Positions 1 to 5,747 of a stretch of 5,747 nt of DNA are shown here, piece after piece (the first letter of the stretch is position 1; each line of letters begins with the position of its first letter). This stretch comes from an uncultured Oscillospiraceae bacterium. Lineage in GTDB: Bacteria > Bacillota > Clostridia > Oscillospirales > Oscillospiraceae. The stretch is from assembly GCA_900764755.1 (NCBI GenBank), contig CAAFPE010000079.1, positions 1-5,747 on the forward strand. Reading direction: 5' to 3'. A program made the position numbers and the translations under genes. Below the pieces are notes generated by a model. That model saw nothing but the letters and a program-made list of their open reading frames with translations, ran no database searches and was not told the origin of the DNA.

Positions 1-41
1 AAGAAAGGAGGGGGGGGGGGCCGCTCTGGGCCCGCCCCCGC
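1..41 (-). terminator. Probable intrinsic terminator after the racemase gene
   Basis: On the minus strand, bases 39-29 can pair with 22-12 (ten G-C pairs with one C-C mismatch at 34/17) around a 6-nt loop CAGAGC. The stem is followed by CCTCCTTTCTT running to the window edge. A very stable G-C stem with a pyrimidine/T-rich tail, about 50 bp after the racemase stop, is what an operon-ending terminator looks like, though the T-run is interrupted by C and may be cut by the window edge. The right arm includes an 11-base C run (G run 10-20 on the plus strand). Confidence 0.5.
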
Positions 42-87
42 CAGGGTAGATGCTTTCTGAATGCGAAGGAAATCCCTATCTTCTGTT

Positions 88-903
88 TTACAGCTTCATG
101 GGGGGATAGAACTGCACGGAGGTCACCGGGTCCAGGCCCACCTTCGCTGCCTTCATGGTGTACTCCTCAGTGCTGCCGGTGGTGAAGATGTCCAGCTTGC
201 CCTGTCCAGGCTGGTCGTTGACCAGTCCCTTCTCCTCCAGGTAGCGGCCTACGGTCCGGGCCATCTGCTCGGCGGGGTCCACCAGCTTCAGCTGGGGATA
301 CAGGCGGTTGATGTTCTCCTCCACCAGGGGGTAGTGGGTGCAGCCCAGGACGCAGCACTCCACCTTCTCCTCATTGACCAGCTGCTCCAGGTTCTCCCGA
401 AGGTCGTCGTCAATGGCAGCCTGTCCGGCGGGGTTTCCTACGTTGCGCTCCACCAGGTTGGCCAGGTTGGGACAGCCGTGGCTGATGACCTGCTTATCCG
501 GGGCCACCTTTCCGATCAGATCGGGGTAGCAGTGGGTGGAGGCGGTAAAGCAGGTGGAGATCACACCCACCTTATGGGCGGGCAGCTGGGCCACCGCATC
601 CGCGCCGGCCTGGACTACACTGAGCACTGGGCAGCTCATCTCATCCCGGTACTGATCAATGAGGCAGGAGATGGTGTTGCAGGCCACCAGCAGAGCCTTG
701 ACCCCGTGGTCCTCCATGAAGCGCAGCATATAGCGGGTCATGGTGAGGATCTCCTCTGCACTGTGGTTGCCATAGGGTGTGTTGGCCCCGTCGCCCAGAT
801 AGAGCAGATTTTCATGGGGCATCAGCTTCTGCACCTTCCGGGCCACGCTGAAACCGCCGATTCCGGAGTCGATCACGCCAATGGGACTTTCCTTGGTTAT
901 CAT
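88..903 (-). CDS. murI: Glutamate racemase family protein (MurI/RacE)
   Basis: 271 residues, the normal size for glutamate racemase (about 260-275). The cofactor-free enzyme interconverts L- and D-glutamate in the cytoplasm; D-glutamate is the second residue of the peptidoglycan stem peptide. Two-domain Asp/Glu racemase features are all present: IDSGIGG at 11-17 (Asp12, Ser13), GDGANTPYG at 37-45, the first catalytic cysteine in ACNTIS (Cys75, with Asn76-Thr77), GCPNLANLVE at 143-152, and the second cysteine in GCTHYPLV (Cys188, with Thr189-His190). The segment at 37-45 differs from the common GDTARxPYG, and ACNTIS from ACNTAT, as in a sub-group of clostridial racemases that I recall, so a related amino-acid racemase with shifted substrate remains possible. 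The frame is open far upstream to 1182 inside yycI, but the ribosome binding site and homology both point to 903. It may be transcribed by read-through from yycI, from its own promoter, or both. Confidence 0.88.
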   Translation of the reverse strand: MITKESPIGVIDSGIGGFSVARKVQKLMPHENLLYLGDGANTPYGNHSAEEILTMTRYMLRFMEDHGVKALLVACNTISCLIDQYRDEMSCPVLSVVQAGADAVAQLPAHKVGVISTCFTASTHCYPDLIGKVAPDKQVISHGCPNLANLVERNVGNPAGQAAIDDDLRENLEQLVNEEKVECCVLGCTHYPLVEENINRLYPQLKLVDPAEQMARTVGRYLEEKGLVNDQPGQGKLDIFTTGSTEEYTMKAAKVGLDPVTSVQFYPPMKL

Positions 904-910
904 AGTTCCA

Positions 911-917
911 TCCTTCT
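911..917 (-). promoter_or_regulatory. Ribosome binding site that fixes the racemase start
   Basis: AGAAGGA on the minus strand, 7 nt before the ATG at 903. The alternative in-frame ATGs at 954 and 951 have no such site, and the extension they add (MMNRESGAVLPGKK...) has no family resemblance. Confidence 0.65.
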
Positions 918-922
918 TTCCT

Positions 923-937
923 GGGAGCACTGCTCCC
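923..937. promoter_or_regulatory. 15-bp palindrome in the racemase leader, possible operator or leader hairpin
   Basis: GGGAGCA-C-TGCTCCC: perfect 7-bp arms around one central base. It lies just downstream of the candidate start of transcription and 5 bp before the ribosome binding site (911-917). The one-base spacer is typical of a dimeric regulator site; as RNA it could form a 5-bp stem with a 5-nt loop next to the binding site. Confidence 0.35.
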
Positions 938-949
938 GATTCTCTGTTC

Positions 950-958
950 ATCATAACA
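950..958 (-). promoter_or_regulatory. Candidate extended -10 promoter for the racemase gene
   Basis: On the minus strand TGTTATGAT matches the extended -10 pattern TGnTATAAT with one mismatch. No good -35 box lies 16-18 bp upstream; a TTGACT does occur but only 10 bp away. Transcription would begin near 943, giving a leader of about 40 nt. Tentative. Confidence 0.3.
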
Positions 959-969
959 TACTGCCAGTC

Positions 970-987
970 AAAAGGGTAGTCCCTTTT
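970..987 (-). repeat. Inverted repeat after yycI, possible weak terminator
   Basis: Arms AAAAGGG (970-976) and CCCTTTT (981-987) are perfect complements around a 4-nt loop. On the minus strand it follows the yycI stop by about 17 nt. Only three of the seven pairs are G-C and the T-run belongs to the stem, so it could cut read-through into the racemase gene only partly. Its shape is symmetric and could act in either direction. Confidence 0.35.
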
Positions 988-1004
988 TGTGAAAGCCCCA
1001 TCTC

Positions 1005-1868
1005 TTAAAACGGAAACTCCGAATCGCCGGAATCGGCCCGGCTCAGTTCTCCGCTCAGGGTGTCCAGCAGATAGGCCCCCGTGTCCGTGGCAACCGACCA
1101 TACCGGCACCAGGGCAGACGGTCCCGTCCCGTTGGGCAGCGGGTTCAGATAGCCCTCTGTAATACCATCGATCCGGCTGCACACATCTCCCAGGGCGGTG
1201 ACGCCGTGGTAGAACTGGAACAGGGCGGTTGGAATGGAGATCGGCTCCCGGCTGGCATCCAGCTCCGGCTCCCCATTCAGACGCCGGCCCTCCACCTGCA
1301 CCAGGCAGCCGTTTTTATAACTCAGGGTCAGCTCCTGCCGGAACAGGGGCGCACCCTTCCAGCTCTGCTGGACCACCACTGTGGTCACCGCCTCTTCTCC
1401 CGCTGTTCCGGTAGAGGCCACAACCTCCCCTTCAAACTCCAGCAGGCTGAGAATCTGCTGGGAGTGGTCCATAGACCCCGGCTCCTGAACGGGAAGCTCT
1501 CCCTCCACAAACTCCCCCTTCAGGGCGCCATCCCGGTGGAACTGGAGATACCCCTTCTCGTTGTAGTACCGAAAGGCCTCCGCGCCCCAGGACAGTTCCT
1601 GGACGGCCCCGCCCAGCAGGGCCGAGGCGATCCGAGCCTCCTGCTCCCGGTCCCGCTTCACGTTCTGTGGCAGCAGGCCCATCTGTGCCGGGATGACAGC
1701 CGGGTCCACCTCGATCCCATTGTTCTGCAAAAACAGGATGGCATTCTCCCGCGCCTCCTGCTGCATCTGCCGCCCCTGATGCTCCCGCTGAAGCACAAAG
1801 GAGAGCAGTCCGATGTTGGTGATCAGCAGGATCGTCAGGATAATGGTCTTGATCCGCGGCCATTCCAT
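1005..1868 (-). CDS. yycI: YycI-like regulator of WalK, membrane anchored
   Basis: 287 residues, about the usual YycI length (260-290). It begins MEWPRIKTIILTILLITN, very like the start of known YycI proteins (a D/E-W-x-x-x-K-T-I motif leading into a membrane segment at about 7-26). The rest is predicted outside the membrane. The C-terminal part has the family-like pattern GYLNPLP (239-245), LVPVWSVATDTGAYLLDTLSGEL (253-275, given here by its key residues Pro255, Trp257, Asp262, Thr263, Gly264 and Gly273). Known role: partner of YycH in a complex with WalK that sets kinase activity. It starts 5 bp after the yycH stop, so the two are surely co-transcribed and likely made in similar amounts. 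After its stop comes a 101-bp gap rather than the usual yycJ gene. Confidence 0.86.
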   Translation of the reverse strand: MEWPRIKTIILTILLITNIGLLSFVLQREHQGRQMQQEARENAILFLQNNGIEVDPAVIPAQMGLLPQNVKRDREQEARIASALLGGAVQELSWGAEAFRYYNEKGYLQFHRDGALKGEFVEGELPVQEPGSMDHSQQILSLLEFEGEVVASTGTAGEEAVTTVVVQQSWKGAPLFRQELTLSYKNGCLVQVEGRRLNGEPELDASREPISIPTALFQFYHGVTALGDVCSRIDGITEGYLNPLPNGTGPSALVPVWSVATDTGAYLLDTLSGELSRADSGDSEFPF

Positions 1869-1873
1869 GGCTC

Positions 1874-3178
1874 CTACCCCCTCCCGCTCAGCTCACTGGC
1901 CGCCGCCCAGGAGGCGGTCACCATTTCCGCGCCTGTATCCAGATAGACCAGCAGCAGTTCTTCATTCTCGTGGCCCTTGGCCGCCATGGCAGCCATAGCC
2001 TGACGCTCAGGCAGCACCACCGTGGTGGTCCCGGTATCCGTATAGCACCGCATCCGGAGTTGGAAGCCGGTGATCTGCCCCTGCTCCACCGTGAAACGGG
2101 CCGCCCAGCCGTCCTCGCCCAGCCGGACCTGGACGCCGTCCAGGCTGTATCCGAACTGGATCTCCCAGCTGCCCTGCCCCGTCTCCCGGGCAGACATCAG
2201 GAACAGACTCTCCTCGCCGCCCACAGCACCCACAGCCTGCTGGGCCAGATCCCGGCAGCCCTCCACCGACTCATAGATCCCTCCGCCGGAGAGAAGGTAG
2301 CGGTCGCTCCCCTCCGCAGCCGGCTCATAGGTCACAGTCCCGTCCACACCGATCCGCAGGGTGTCATTCCGGCTGCGGATGACCTGCTCCCCCGCCCCGC
2401 TGAATGAGGCAGAACTCTCCGGGAAACCAAGCACCTCCTGAAGTTCACTCTGCTTCCCCCCAAGAGGATCAACGCTAGCATAAACGGCGGGGCTCAGCGG
2501 CTCCCCCAGGACCAGGGTATAGGGCTCCAGCCCGCTGTACTCCTCTGTCTCAAAGGCAAAGCGCGCCCCATTGTCCCGCAGGGCCTCAACTACCTCCTCC
2601 AGCCTGCTGGCGCTGACCACATCGGAACTGCAGGCGTAGTATCCTCCGGCCGTCTCATCGAAATAGCACAGGAATACACGCCCCTCCCGGGCGGCCAGCA
2701 CCATCCGCCGCACAGACCCGGTCAGCAGAGGATTTTCCACCGAGAGCCAGCCGTCCAGCACGGCCAGGGGGACCTCCCCCTGCCAGTCAAAGTACAGGCT
2801 GGGGGCGGCGGTCAGTGCCTGACGCCACTCCGTCTCGGTCACCTCCTCAGGCTGGTTGGCGCTGCTTAGCGCCTCCACCAGAATGGTATAGGCCTGCTGG
2901 AACAGGTCCGCCGTGTCCGCGTCGCTGTACTGTACACCGAAGCGCTGCACCTCGCTCCCGCCGGCGGGGATGACTGCCGCCATGCGCAGCGGCCGGGCCG
3001 TCTCGGCAGGGTCAGCCACCGAGAGGACCCCGCCCCCTCCTGCGGGCCGGGACAGCAGGCCGGAGGGCACTGCGATGCTCTGGGTCAGCACCACCAGATA
3101 CACCGCCGAGCAGCTGAGCAGCAGGATCAAAACACTTTTGATCCGCTCCACGATCCGTTTTCTTCTCCGTTTAGTCAT
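1874..3178 (-). CDS. yycH: YycH-like regulator of WalK, membrane anchored
   Basis: 434 residues, about the usual YycH length. The N-terminus is strongly basic (MTKRRRKRIVERIKS), followed by one membrane segment at about 14-33, giving an N-in anchor with a large extracytoplasmic part. YycH-like marks include the region around 245-286 with LQEVLGFPE, then the aromatic- and glycine-containing stretch ending in LRIGVDGTVTYEP, and a C-terminal stretch TVVLPERQAMAAMAA (385-399) that resembles the end of the family domain. Known role: together with YycI it binds the WalK membrane segments and adjusts kinase activity (inhibiting in Bacillus subtilis, activating in S. aureus). The ATG overlaps the walK stop by 8 bp (ATGACTAA), indicating translational coupling. 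The sequence is diverged from the Bacillus proteins, so the call rests on size, topology, motif and position; the sign of its effect on WalK cannot be told. Confidence 0.8.
   Translation of the reverse strand: MTKRRRKRIVERIKSVLILLLSCSAVYLVVLTQSIAVPSGLLSRPAGGGGVLSVADPAETARPLRMAAVIPAGGSEVQRFGVQYSDADTADLFQQAYTILVEALSSANQPEEVTETEWRQALTAAPSLYFDWQGEVPLAVLDGWLSVENPLLTGSVRRMVLAAREGRVFLCYFDETAGGYYACSSDVVSASRLEEVVEALRDNGARFAFETEEYSGLEPYTLVLGEPLSPAVYASVDPLGGKQSELQEVLGFPESSASFSGAGEQVIRSRNDTLRIGVDGTVTYEPAAEGSDRYLLSGGGIYESVEGCRDLAQQAVGAVGGEESLFLMSARETGQGSWEIQFGYSLDGVQVRLGEDGWAARFTVEQGQITGFQLRMRCYTDTGTTTVVLPERQAMAAMAAKGHENEELLLVYLDTGAEMVTASWAAASELSGRG
1877..1884 (-). promoter_or_regulatory. Ribosome binding site of yycI, overlapping the yycH 3' end
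   Basis: GGAGGGGG on the minus strand, 8 nt before the ATG at 1868. It also encodes the last sense codons of yycH (Arg-Gly before TAG). A second AGGAG at 1871-1875 is only 2 nt from the ATG, probably too close to be the main site. Confidence 0.55.
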
Positions 3179-4949
3179 GGCTCGGCCCCTCGATCTTCAG
3201 TTCCATACGCACCGACAGTCCGGGTCCCTCCCGGTCCACCAGCTTCAGTTCGCCCTCATGCCGCGCCACGATCTCCTTGGCGATGGACAGCCCCAGGCCG
3301 GTGCCGCCCGACTGGCGGGAGCGGGCCTTGTCCACCCGGTAAAAGCGCTCGAAAATGCGGGGGCGGTCCTCCGGCGGGATCCCAATTCCGTTGTCATCCA
3401 CCTGCAGCCAGACACGGTCCTTGGTCCGGCCGGCGGAGATCACGATCTTCCCCCCGTCCGGCGTATATTTGATGGAGTTGGAGACGATGTTCATCATCAC
3501 CTGGACGATGCGCTCCCGGTCGGCGGTTACCTCGGGCAGGCCATGCTCCAGTTCCAGTTCCAGGGTGTGGCTGTGGCGCTGGGCCTCCATATAGACCGCA
3601 TTGTACAGGTCCTGCACCGCCGCCTCGAAGGAGAACCGCACCAGCTTCAAATCGTCCCGCCCGGAGTCGAACCGGGACAGGGTGAGCAGGTCCTGAACGA
3701 TACGTGTCATGCGGTCGCTCTCCCCCAGGATGACGCCCAAAAACTTCTTTTCCATAGCCGGGGGGATGTCCCCAGCACTGTCAGACAGGGTCTCAGCATA
3801 GCTGCGGATATTGGTCAGCGGGGTGCGGAGCTCATGGGAGACGTTGGCCACGAACTCCCGCTGGAGTTCTTGGGTCTTCCGCTGCTCCGTCACATCGTGG
3901 AGCACCGCCAGCACGCCCCCCTGCTGCTCCCGGTCAAAGGGGGCCATCAGCAGCTCCAGGCAGCGGTCCCGCACCTGGCGCTCCGCCTCCAGGTGATCAG
4001 GGGCAGCCATGACCTCCACCAGTGAGGCCAGGTCGCCGAACAGCTGGCCGTAGGTAGTGTCCCCGCCAATGGTGCAGCCCAGCATCACCGCCGCCGCGGG
4101 GTTGGAGTGGACGACCCGCCCCTCCCGGTCAAAGGCCACCACGCCGTCGGTCATGTGGAGAAACAGGGTATCCAGCTTGTTGCGCTCATTTTCTACCTGG
4201 CGCAGGGTATCCCGCAGCTGCCGGGCCATGTCGTTGAAGGTGTCGGTGAGCACACCGATCTCGTCCCGGGAGGTCACCTCGATCCGCCGGGAGAAATCCC
4301 CCTCCGCCACCCGCATGGCCCCCTCGGTCAGCCGCTGGATGGGGATGATCATGGTTTTGGACAGCAGGAAAGAGAGCAGAATGGAGATGAACAGGCCAAA
4401 AACCAGCGACTCCAGAACGAGCACAAAGATCTGGTTGATCAGGCTGTTCACCGTGGTCTTGTTGTCCAGGATGTAGATCACATACTGGCCGTCTCCCCGG
4501 CTGAAGGGGAGCGCCACATCCATATAGTCTGCGGCAATATTGGCCTGGGTCCCCTCTTCCCTCTCCACCAGGGCCCGGGTCAGGTTGGGGGAGTTGTACT
4601 CCAAGCCCCGGCCCTCAGCCTCGTCGGTCCCGGCCAGATAGGCGCCGGTCTCCCCGTCCAGGATGTACAGGGTGCGGCTCCGGCCGTCCAGGCCCAGTTC
4701 GCCAGAGTAGGCCTGCATGATCTCCAGCACGGCCTCCGCCCCGTTCTCCTCCCCGGAGTTCTCCGTCTGGAGGGTCCGGCTCAGGGCCGGGTTCTGGCTC
4801 TGGTCAAACACTTGGCTCATCTGGGTGTAAAACTCCTCCAGATAGAACGCCATCACTGAATTGATCAAAAATGCTCCCACCACTGCCATCAGGGACAGGA
4901 TGAGCAGCACCATGATCATCACCAGCTTCATGTGTACGCTGCGCAGCAT
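3171..4949 (-). CDS. walK: WalK (VicK/YycG)-type sensor histidine kinase
   Basis: Membrane sensor kinase of 592 residues, close to the usual WalK length of about 600. In order: first membrane segment (about 9-30), an extracytoplasmic domain (about 31-170, probably PAS/Cache-like, containing RTLYILDGETGAYLAG), second membrane segment (about 171-197), HAMP (about 198-250), cytoplasmic PAS (about 255-352), HisKA with the H-box SHELRTPL at 371-378 (phospho-acceptor His372), and HATPase with N-box Asn487/Asn491, G1 box DNGIGIP (519-525), F box IFERFYRVD (532-540) and G2 box GGTGLGLS (548-555). All catalytic motifs are intact. Known role of the family: it phosphorylates WalR, which controls cell-wall hydrolases and wall turnover. 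The YycH- and YycI-like genes directly downstream separate it from generic PhoR-type kinases, which share the same domain order. The PAS domain retains His265, Asp268, His351 and Glu355, matching the zinc ligands known from Staphylococcus aureus WalK. walR itself is not adjacent. Confidence 0.93.
   Translation of the reverse strand: MLRSVHMKLVMIMVLLILSLMAVVGAFLINSVMAFYLEEFYTQMSQVFDQSQNPALSRTLQTENSGEENGAEAVLEIMQAYSGELGLDGRSRTLYILDGETGAYLAGTDEAEGRGLEYNSPNLTRALVEREEGTQANIAADYMDVALPFSRGDGQYVIYILDNKTTVNSLINQIFVLVLESLVFGLFISILLSFLLSKTMIIPIQRLTEGAMRVAEGDFSRRIEVTSRDEIGVLTDTFNDMARQLRDTLRQVENERNKLDTLFLHMTDGVVAFDREGRVVHSNPAAAVMLGCTIGGDTTYGQLFGDLASLVEVMAAPDHLEAERQVRDRCLELLMAPFDREQQGGVLAVLHDVTEQRKTQELQREFVANVSHELRTPLTNIRSYAETLSDSAGDIPPAMEKKFLGVILGESDRMTRIVQDLLTLSRFDSGRDDLKLVRFSFEAAVQDLYNAVYMEAQRHSHTLELELEHGLPEVTADRERIVQVMMNIVSNSIKYTPDGGKIVISAGRTKDRVWLQVDDNGIGIPPEDRPRIFERFYRVDKARSRQSGGTGLGLSIAKEIVARHEGELKLVDREGPGLSVRMELKIEGPSHD
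3186..3191 (-). promoter_or_regulatory. Ribosome binding site of yycH, inside the walK coding end
   Basis: GAGGGG on the minus strand, 7 nt before the ATG at 3178. It lies within the last codons of walK, so yycH translation starts just before walK translation ends. Confidence 0.6.
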
Positions 4950-4954
4950 CGGCG

Positions 4955-4963
4955 CTCCCCCTT
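4955..4963 (-). promoter_or_regulatory. Ribosome binding site of walK
   Basis: On the minus strand AAGGGGGAG lies 5 nt before the ATG at 4949. It supports this start over the in-frame ATG six codons later (4931), which has no comparable site. Confidence 0.65.
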
Positions 4964-4983
4964 CTCTTCCTCAAAACATTCCC

Positions 4984-5005
4984 GGCGCGGTCCTTTTACC
5001 GCGCC
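4984..5005 (-). terminator. Perfect 8-bp GC hairpin between the hypothetical gene and walK; weak terminator or attenuator
   Basis: The arms 4984-4991 and 4998-5005 (GGCGCGGT / ACCGCGCC) are perfect reverse complements around a 6-nt loop. On the minus-strand transcript the hairpin starts 17 nt after the stop codon of the upstream gene and is followed by GGGAATGTTTTGAGG, so the U-run is short and displaced by a few bases. That fits a leaky terminator, an attenuator or an mRNA-stabilising stem better than a full terminator. On the plus strand no T-run follows. No promoter is visible between the hairpin and the walK start, so some read-through into walK seems necessary unless a promoter lies further upstream. 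Confidence 0.45.
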
Positions 5006-5022
5006 TGTATCCTTCCGTTGGT

Positions 5023-5747
5023 CTATTTCTGAACCAGACGGTATACCCGGACGATTTCTTTTTTCGGATCAAAACCCGGCCAGCAGAGCTCCCCCGTCTC
5101 ATCAAAATAGACATTCCCCTTGCCCTTGTTCTCGCTGTATGTGACCACGCACAGCCGCCCCTGGCCATCCACGCTCCAACCCATGATCCCGCCCTTCAGC
5201 CGGTGCCGGGACAGCAGTCTGAGCTCTCTGTCGTACGCCTCTATGGTGCTGTTTCCCACCTGGACCCACAGGCGTCCCGCCTGATCGGCCACCGCATTGA
5301 TATACTCCCTGTGGTCCGGGATCCCGGCGCGCACAGCAAGCGTATCCCGGTCCAGCAGCCACAGTCCTCTCCGAAACGAACAAAACGCAATGTGGGCCCC
5401 CCAGACCGTCAGCTCCCCCAGTCCCTGGGAAAGGCAGGCCGGCAGAGACTCCTCCTGGAGGACCCTGCCTGTCAGATCCATCCGCATCAACCGGTCGTTC
5501 GGCTCTTTTCTTTCCCTGTCAAAACAGTGCCTGACTGCCCACAGCTCATTCGCCCCCGTTGGGACATCCAGCAGTTCCATGTCCCATTCCCTGGAAATAC
5601 AGGCCCGTTCCCGGCCATCCACCAAACTGAGCCCCATCCAGTTTTCACTGTCCGACAGCCAAATCAGCCCGTTATGAAACAGTTCGACTGTGCGGTTCTC
5701 CACCTGATCCCGCAGAACGACCCTCCACCGGACTTCTCCCTCCGGCG
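5023..5747 (-). CDS. Partial hypothetical protein, beta-propeller-like (5' end outside the window)
   Basis: I do not recognise this gene. About 240 C-terminal residues are visible, ending in a TAG stop. The frame stays open to the window edge: a GTG at 5703 could serve as a start, but the 14 codons before it are also open and read like protein, and no good ribosome binding site precedes the GTG, so the gene probably begins beyond the edge. The sequence holds several units of roughly 35-45 residues rich in aromatic and beta-branched residues, with recurring patterns such as NELWAVRH, RGLWLLDRDT, GRLWVQVGNSTIEAYDREL and GNVYFDETGELCW. These resemble the strands of beta-propeller blades (a sensor-, TolB- or NHL-like fold), which is an inference from pattern only. 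No membrane segment or catalytic motif is visible in this part. It lies 73 bp upstream of the kinase gene on the same strand, in the place where walR is normally found. Confidence 0.75.
   Translation of the reverse strand, partial: PEGEVRWRVVLRDQVENRTVELFHNGLIWLSDSENWMGLSLVDGRERACISREWDMELLDVPTGANELWAVRHCFDRERKEPNDRLMRMDLTGRVLQEESLPACLSQGLGELTVWGAHIAFCSFRRGLWLLDRDTLAVRAGIPDHREYINAVADQAGRLWVQVGNSTIEAYDRELRLLSRHRLKGGIMGWSVDGQGRLCVVTYSENKGKGNVYFDETGELCWPGFDPKKEIVRVYRLVQK

Noticed and set aside
964..969. TTGACT as a -35 box for the racemase promoter
   Set aside because: It is only 10 bp from the best -10 candidate, and the sequences 16-18 bp downstream of it do not resemble a -10 box.
61..1008. 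Long plus-strand open frame opposite the racemase
   Set aside because: It lies antisense to a well-supported enzyme gene, is rich in His, Leu, Gly and Gln as expected for the complement of GC-rich coding DNA, and has no recognisable motif.
904..1182. N-terminal extension of the racemase up to 1182, or starts at 954/951
   Set aside because: The extension overlaps the yycI end in another frame, has no family resemblance and lacks ribosome binding sites; the ATG at 903 has a good one and gives the normal protein length.
2913..4025. 370-codon plus-strand open frame opposite the yycH start and the walK 3' half
   Set aside because: It is antisense to the conserved histidine kinase catalytic region; its composition is that of a shadow frame and it crosses two real genes.
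4107..4859. 250-codon plus-strand open frame opposite the walK sensor half
   Set aside because: Shadow frame: low-complexity His/Gln/Leu/Gly composition, no motif, and the opposite strand encodes intact HAMP and PAS domains.
5701..5703. GTG as the true start of the beta-propeller-like gene
   Set aside because: The frame remains open to the window edge with protein-like codons before it, and no good ribosome binding site precedes the GTG; a partial gene is the simpler reading.
1..5747. Mobile element, CRISPR array, toxin-antitoxin pair or defence system
   Set aside because: No direct-repeat array, transposase or integrase motif, or small gene pair was seen; the window is a compact same-strand gene block on cell-envelope control.

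Overview
The window looks like a piece of chromosome from a GC-rich, low-motility-type Firmicute, most likely a gut clostridium of the Oscillospiraceae (Flavonifractor/Pseudoflavonifractor-like). This placement is inferred from the combination of a WalK-YycH-YycI module, strong GGAGG-type ribosome binding sites and high GC; it was not tested by a search. Every convincing gene lies on the minus strand, so transcription runs from the right edge to the left edge.

In the order of transcription: (1) 5747-5023, the 3' part of a gene of unknown function whose product looks like a repeat-bearing beta-propeller-like protein and which runs off the right edge; (2) a 73-bp gap (5022-4950) with a perfect 8-bp GC hairpin; (3) 4949-3171, a complete WalK/VicK-type sensor histidine kinase with membrane segments, HAMP, PAS, HisKA and HATPase domains; (4) 3178-1874, a membrane-anchored YycH-like regulator that overlaps the kinase gene by 8 bp; (5) 1868-1005, a membrane-anchored YycI-like regulator starting 5 bp after YycH; (6) a 101-bp gap (1004-904) with an inverted repeat, a possible extended -10 promoter and a 15-bp palindrome; (7) 903-88, a glutamate racemase-family protein; (8) a very GC-rich hairpin with a T-rich tail at the left edge that probably ends transcription.

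Functionally, genes 3-5 form the known cell-wall homeostasis module in which YycH and YycI contact WalK at the membrane and tune its kinase activity. The racemase would supply D-glutamate for peptidoglycan, so the block as a whole concerns the cell envelope. The usual partner gene walR (response regulator) is not directly upstream of walK, and the usual downstream gene yycJ (walJ) is not next to yycI; the first place is taken by the beta-propeller-like gene and the second by the racemase.

I see no mobile element, CRISPR array, tRNA or rRNA and no evidence for a wholly new system. The points most worth a second look are the conserved zinc-site residues in the kinase PAS domain, the atypical gene neighbours, and the regulatory-looking DNA before the racemase.
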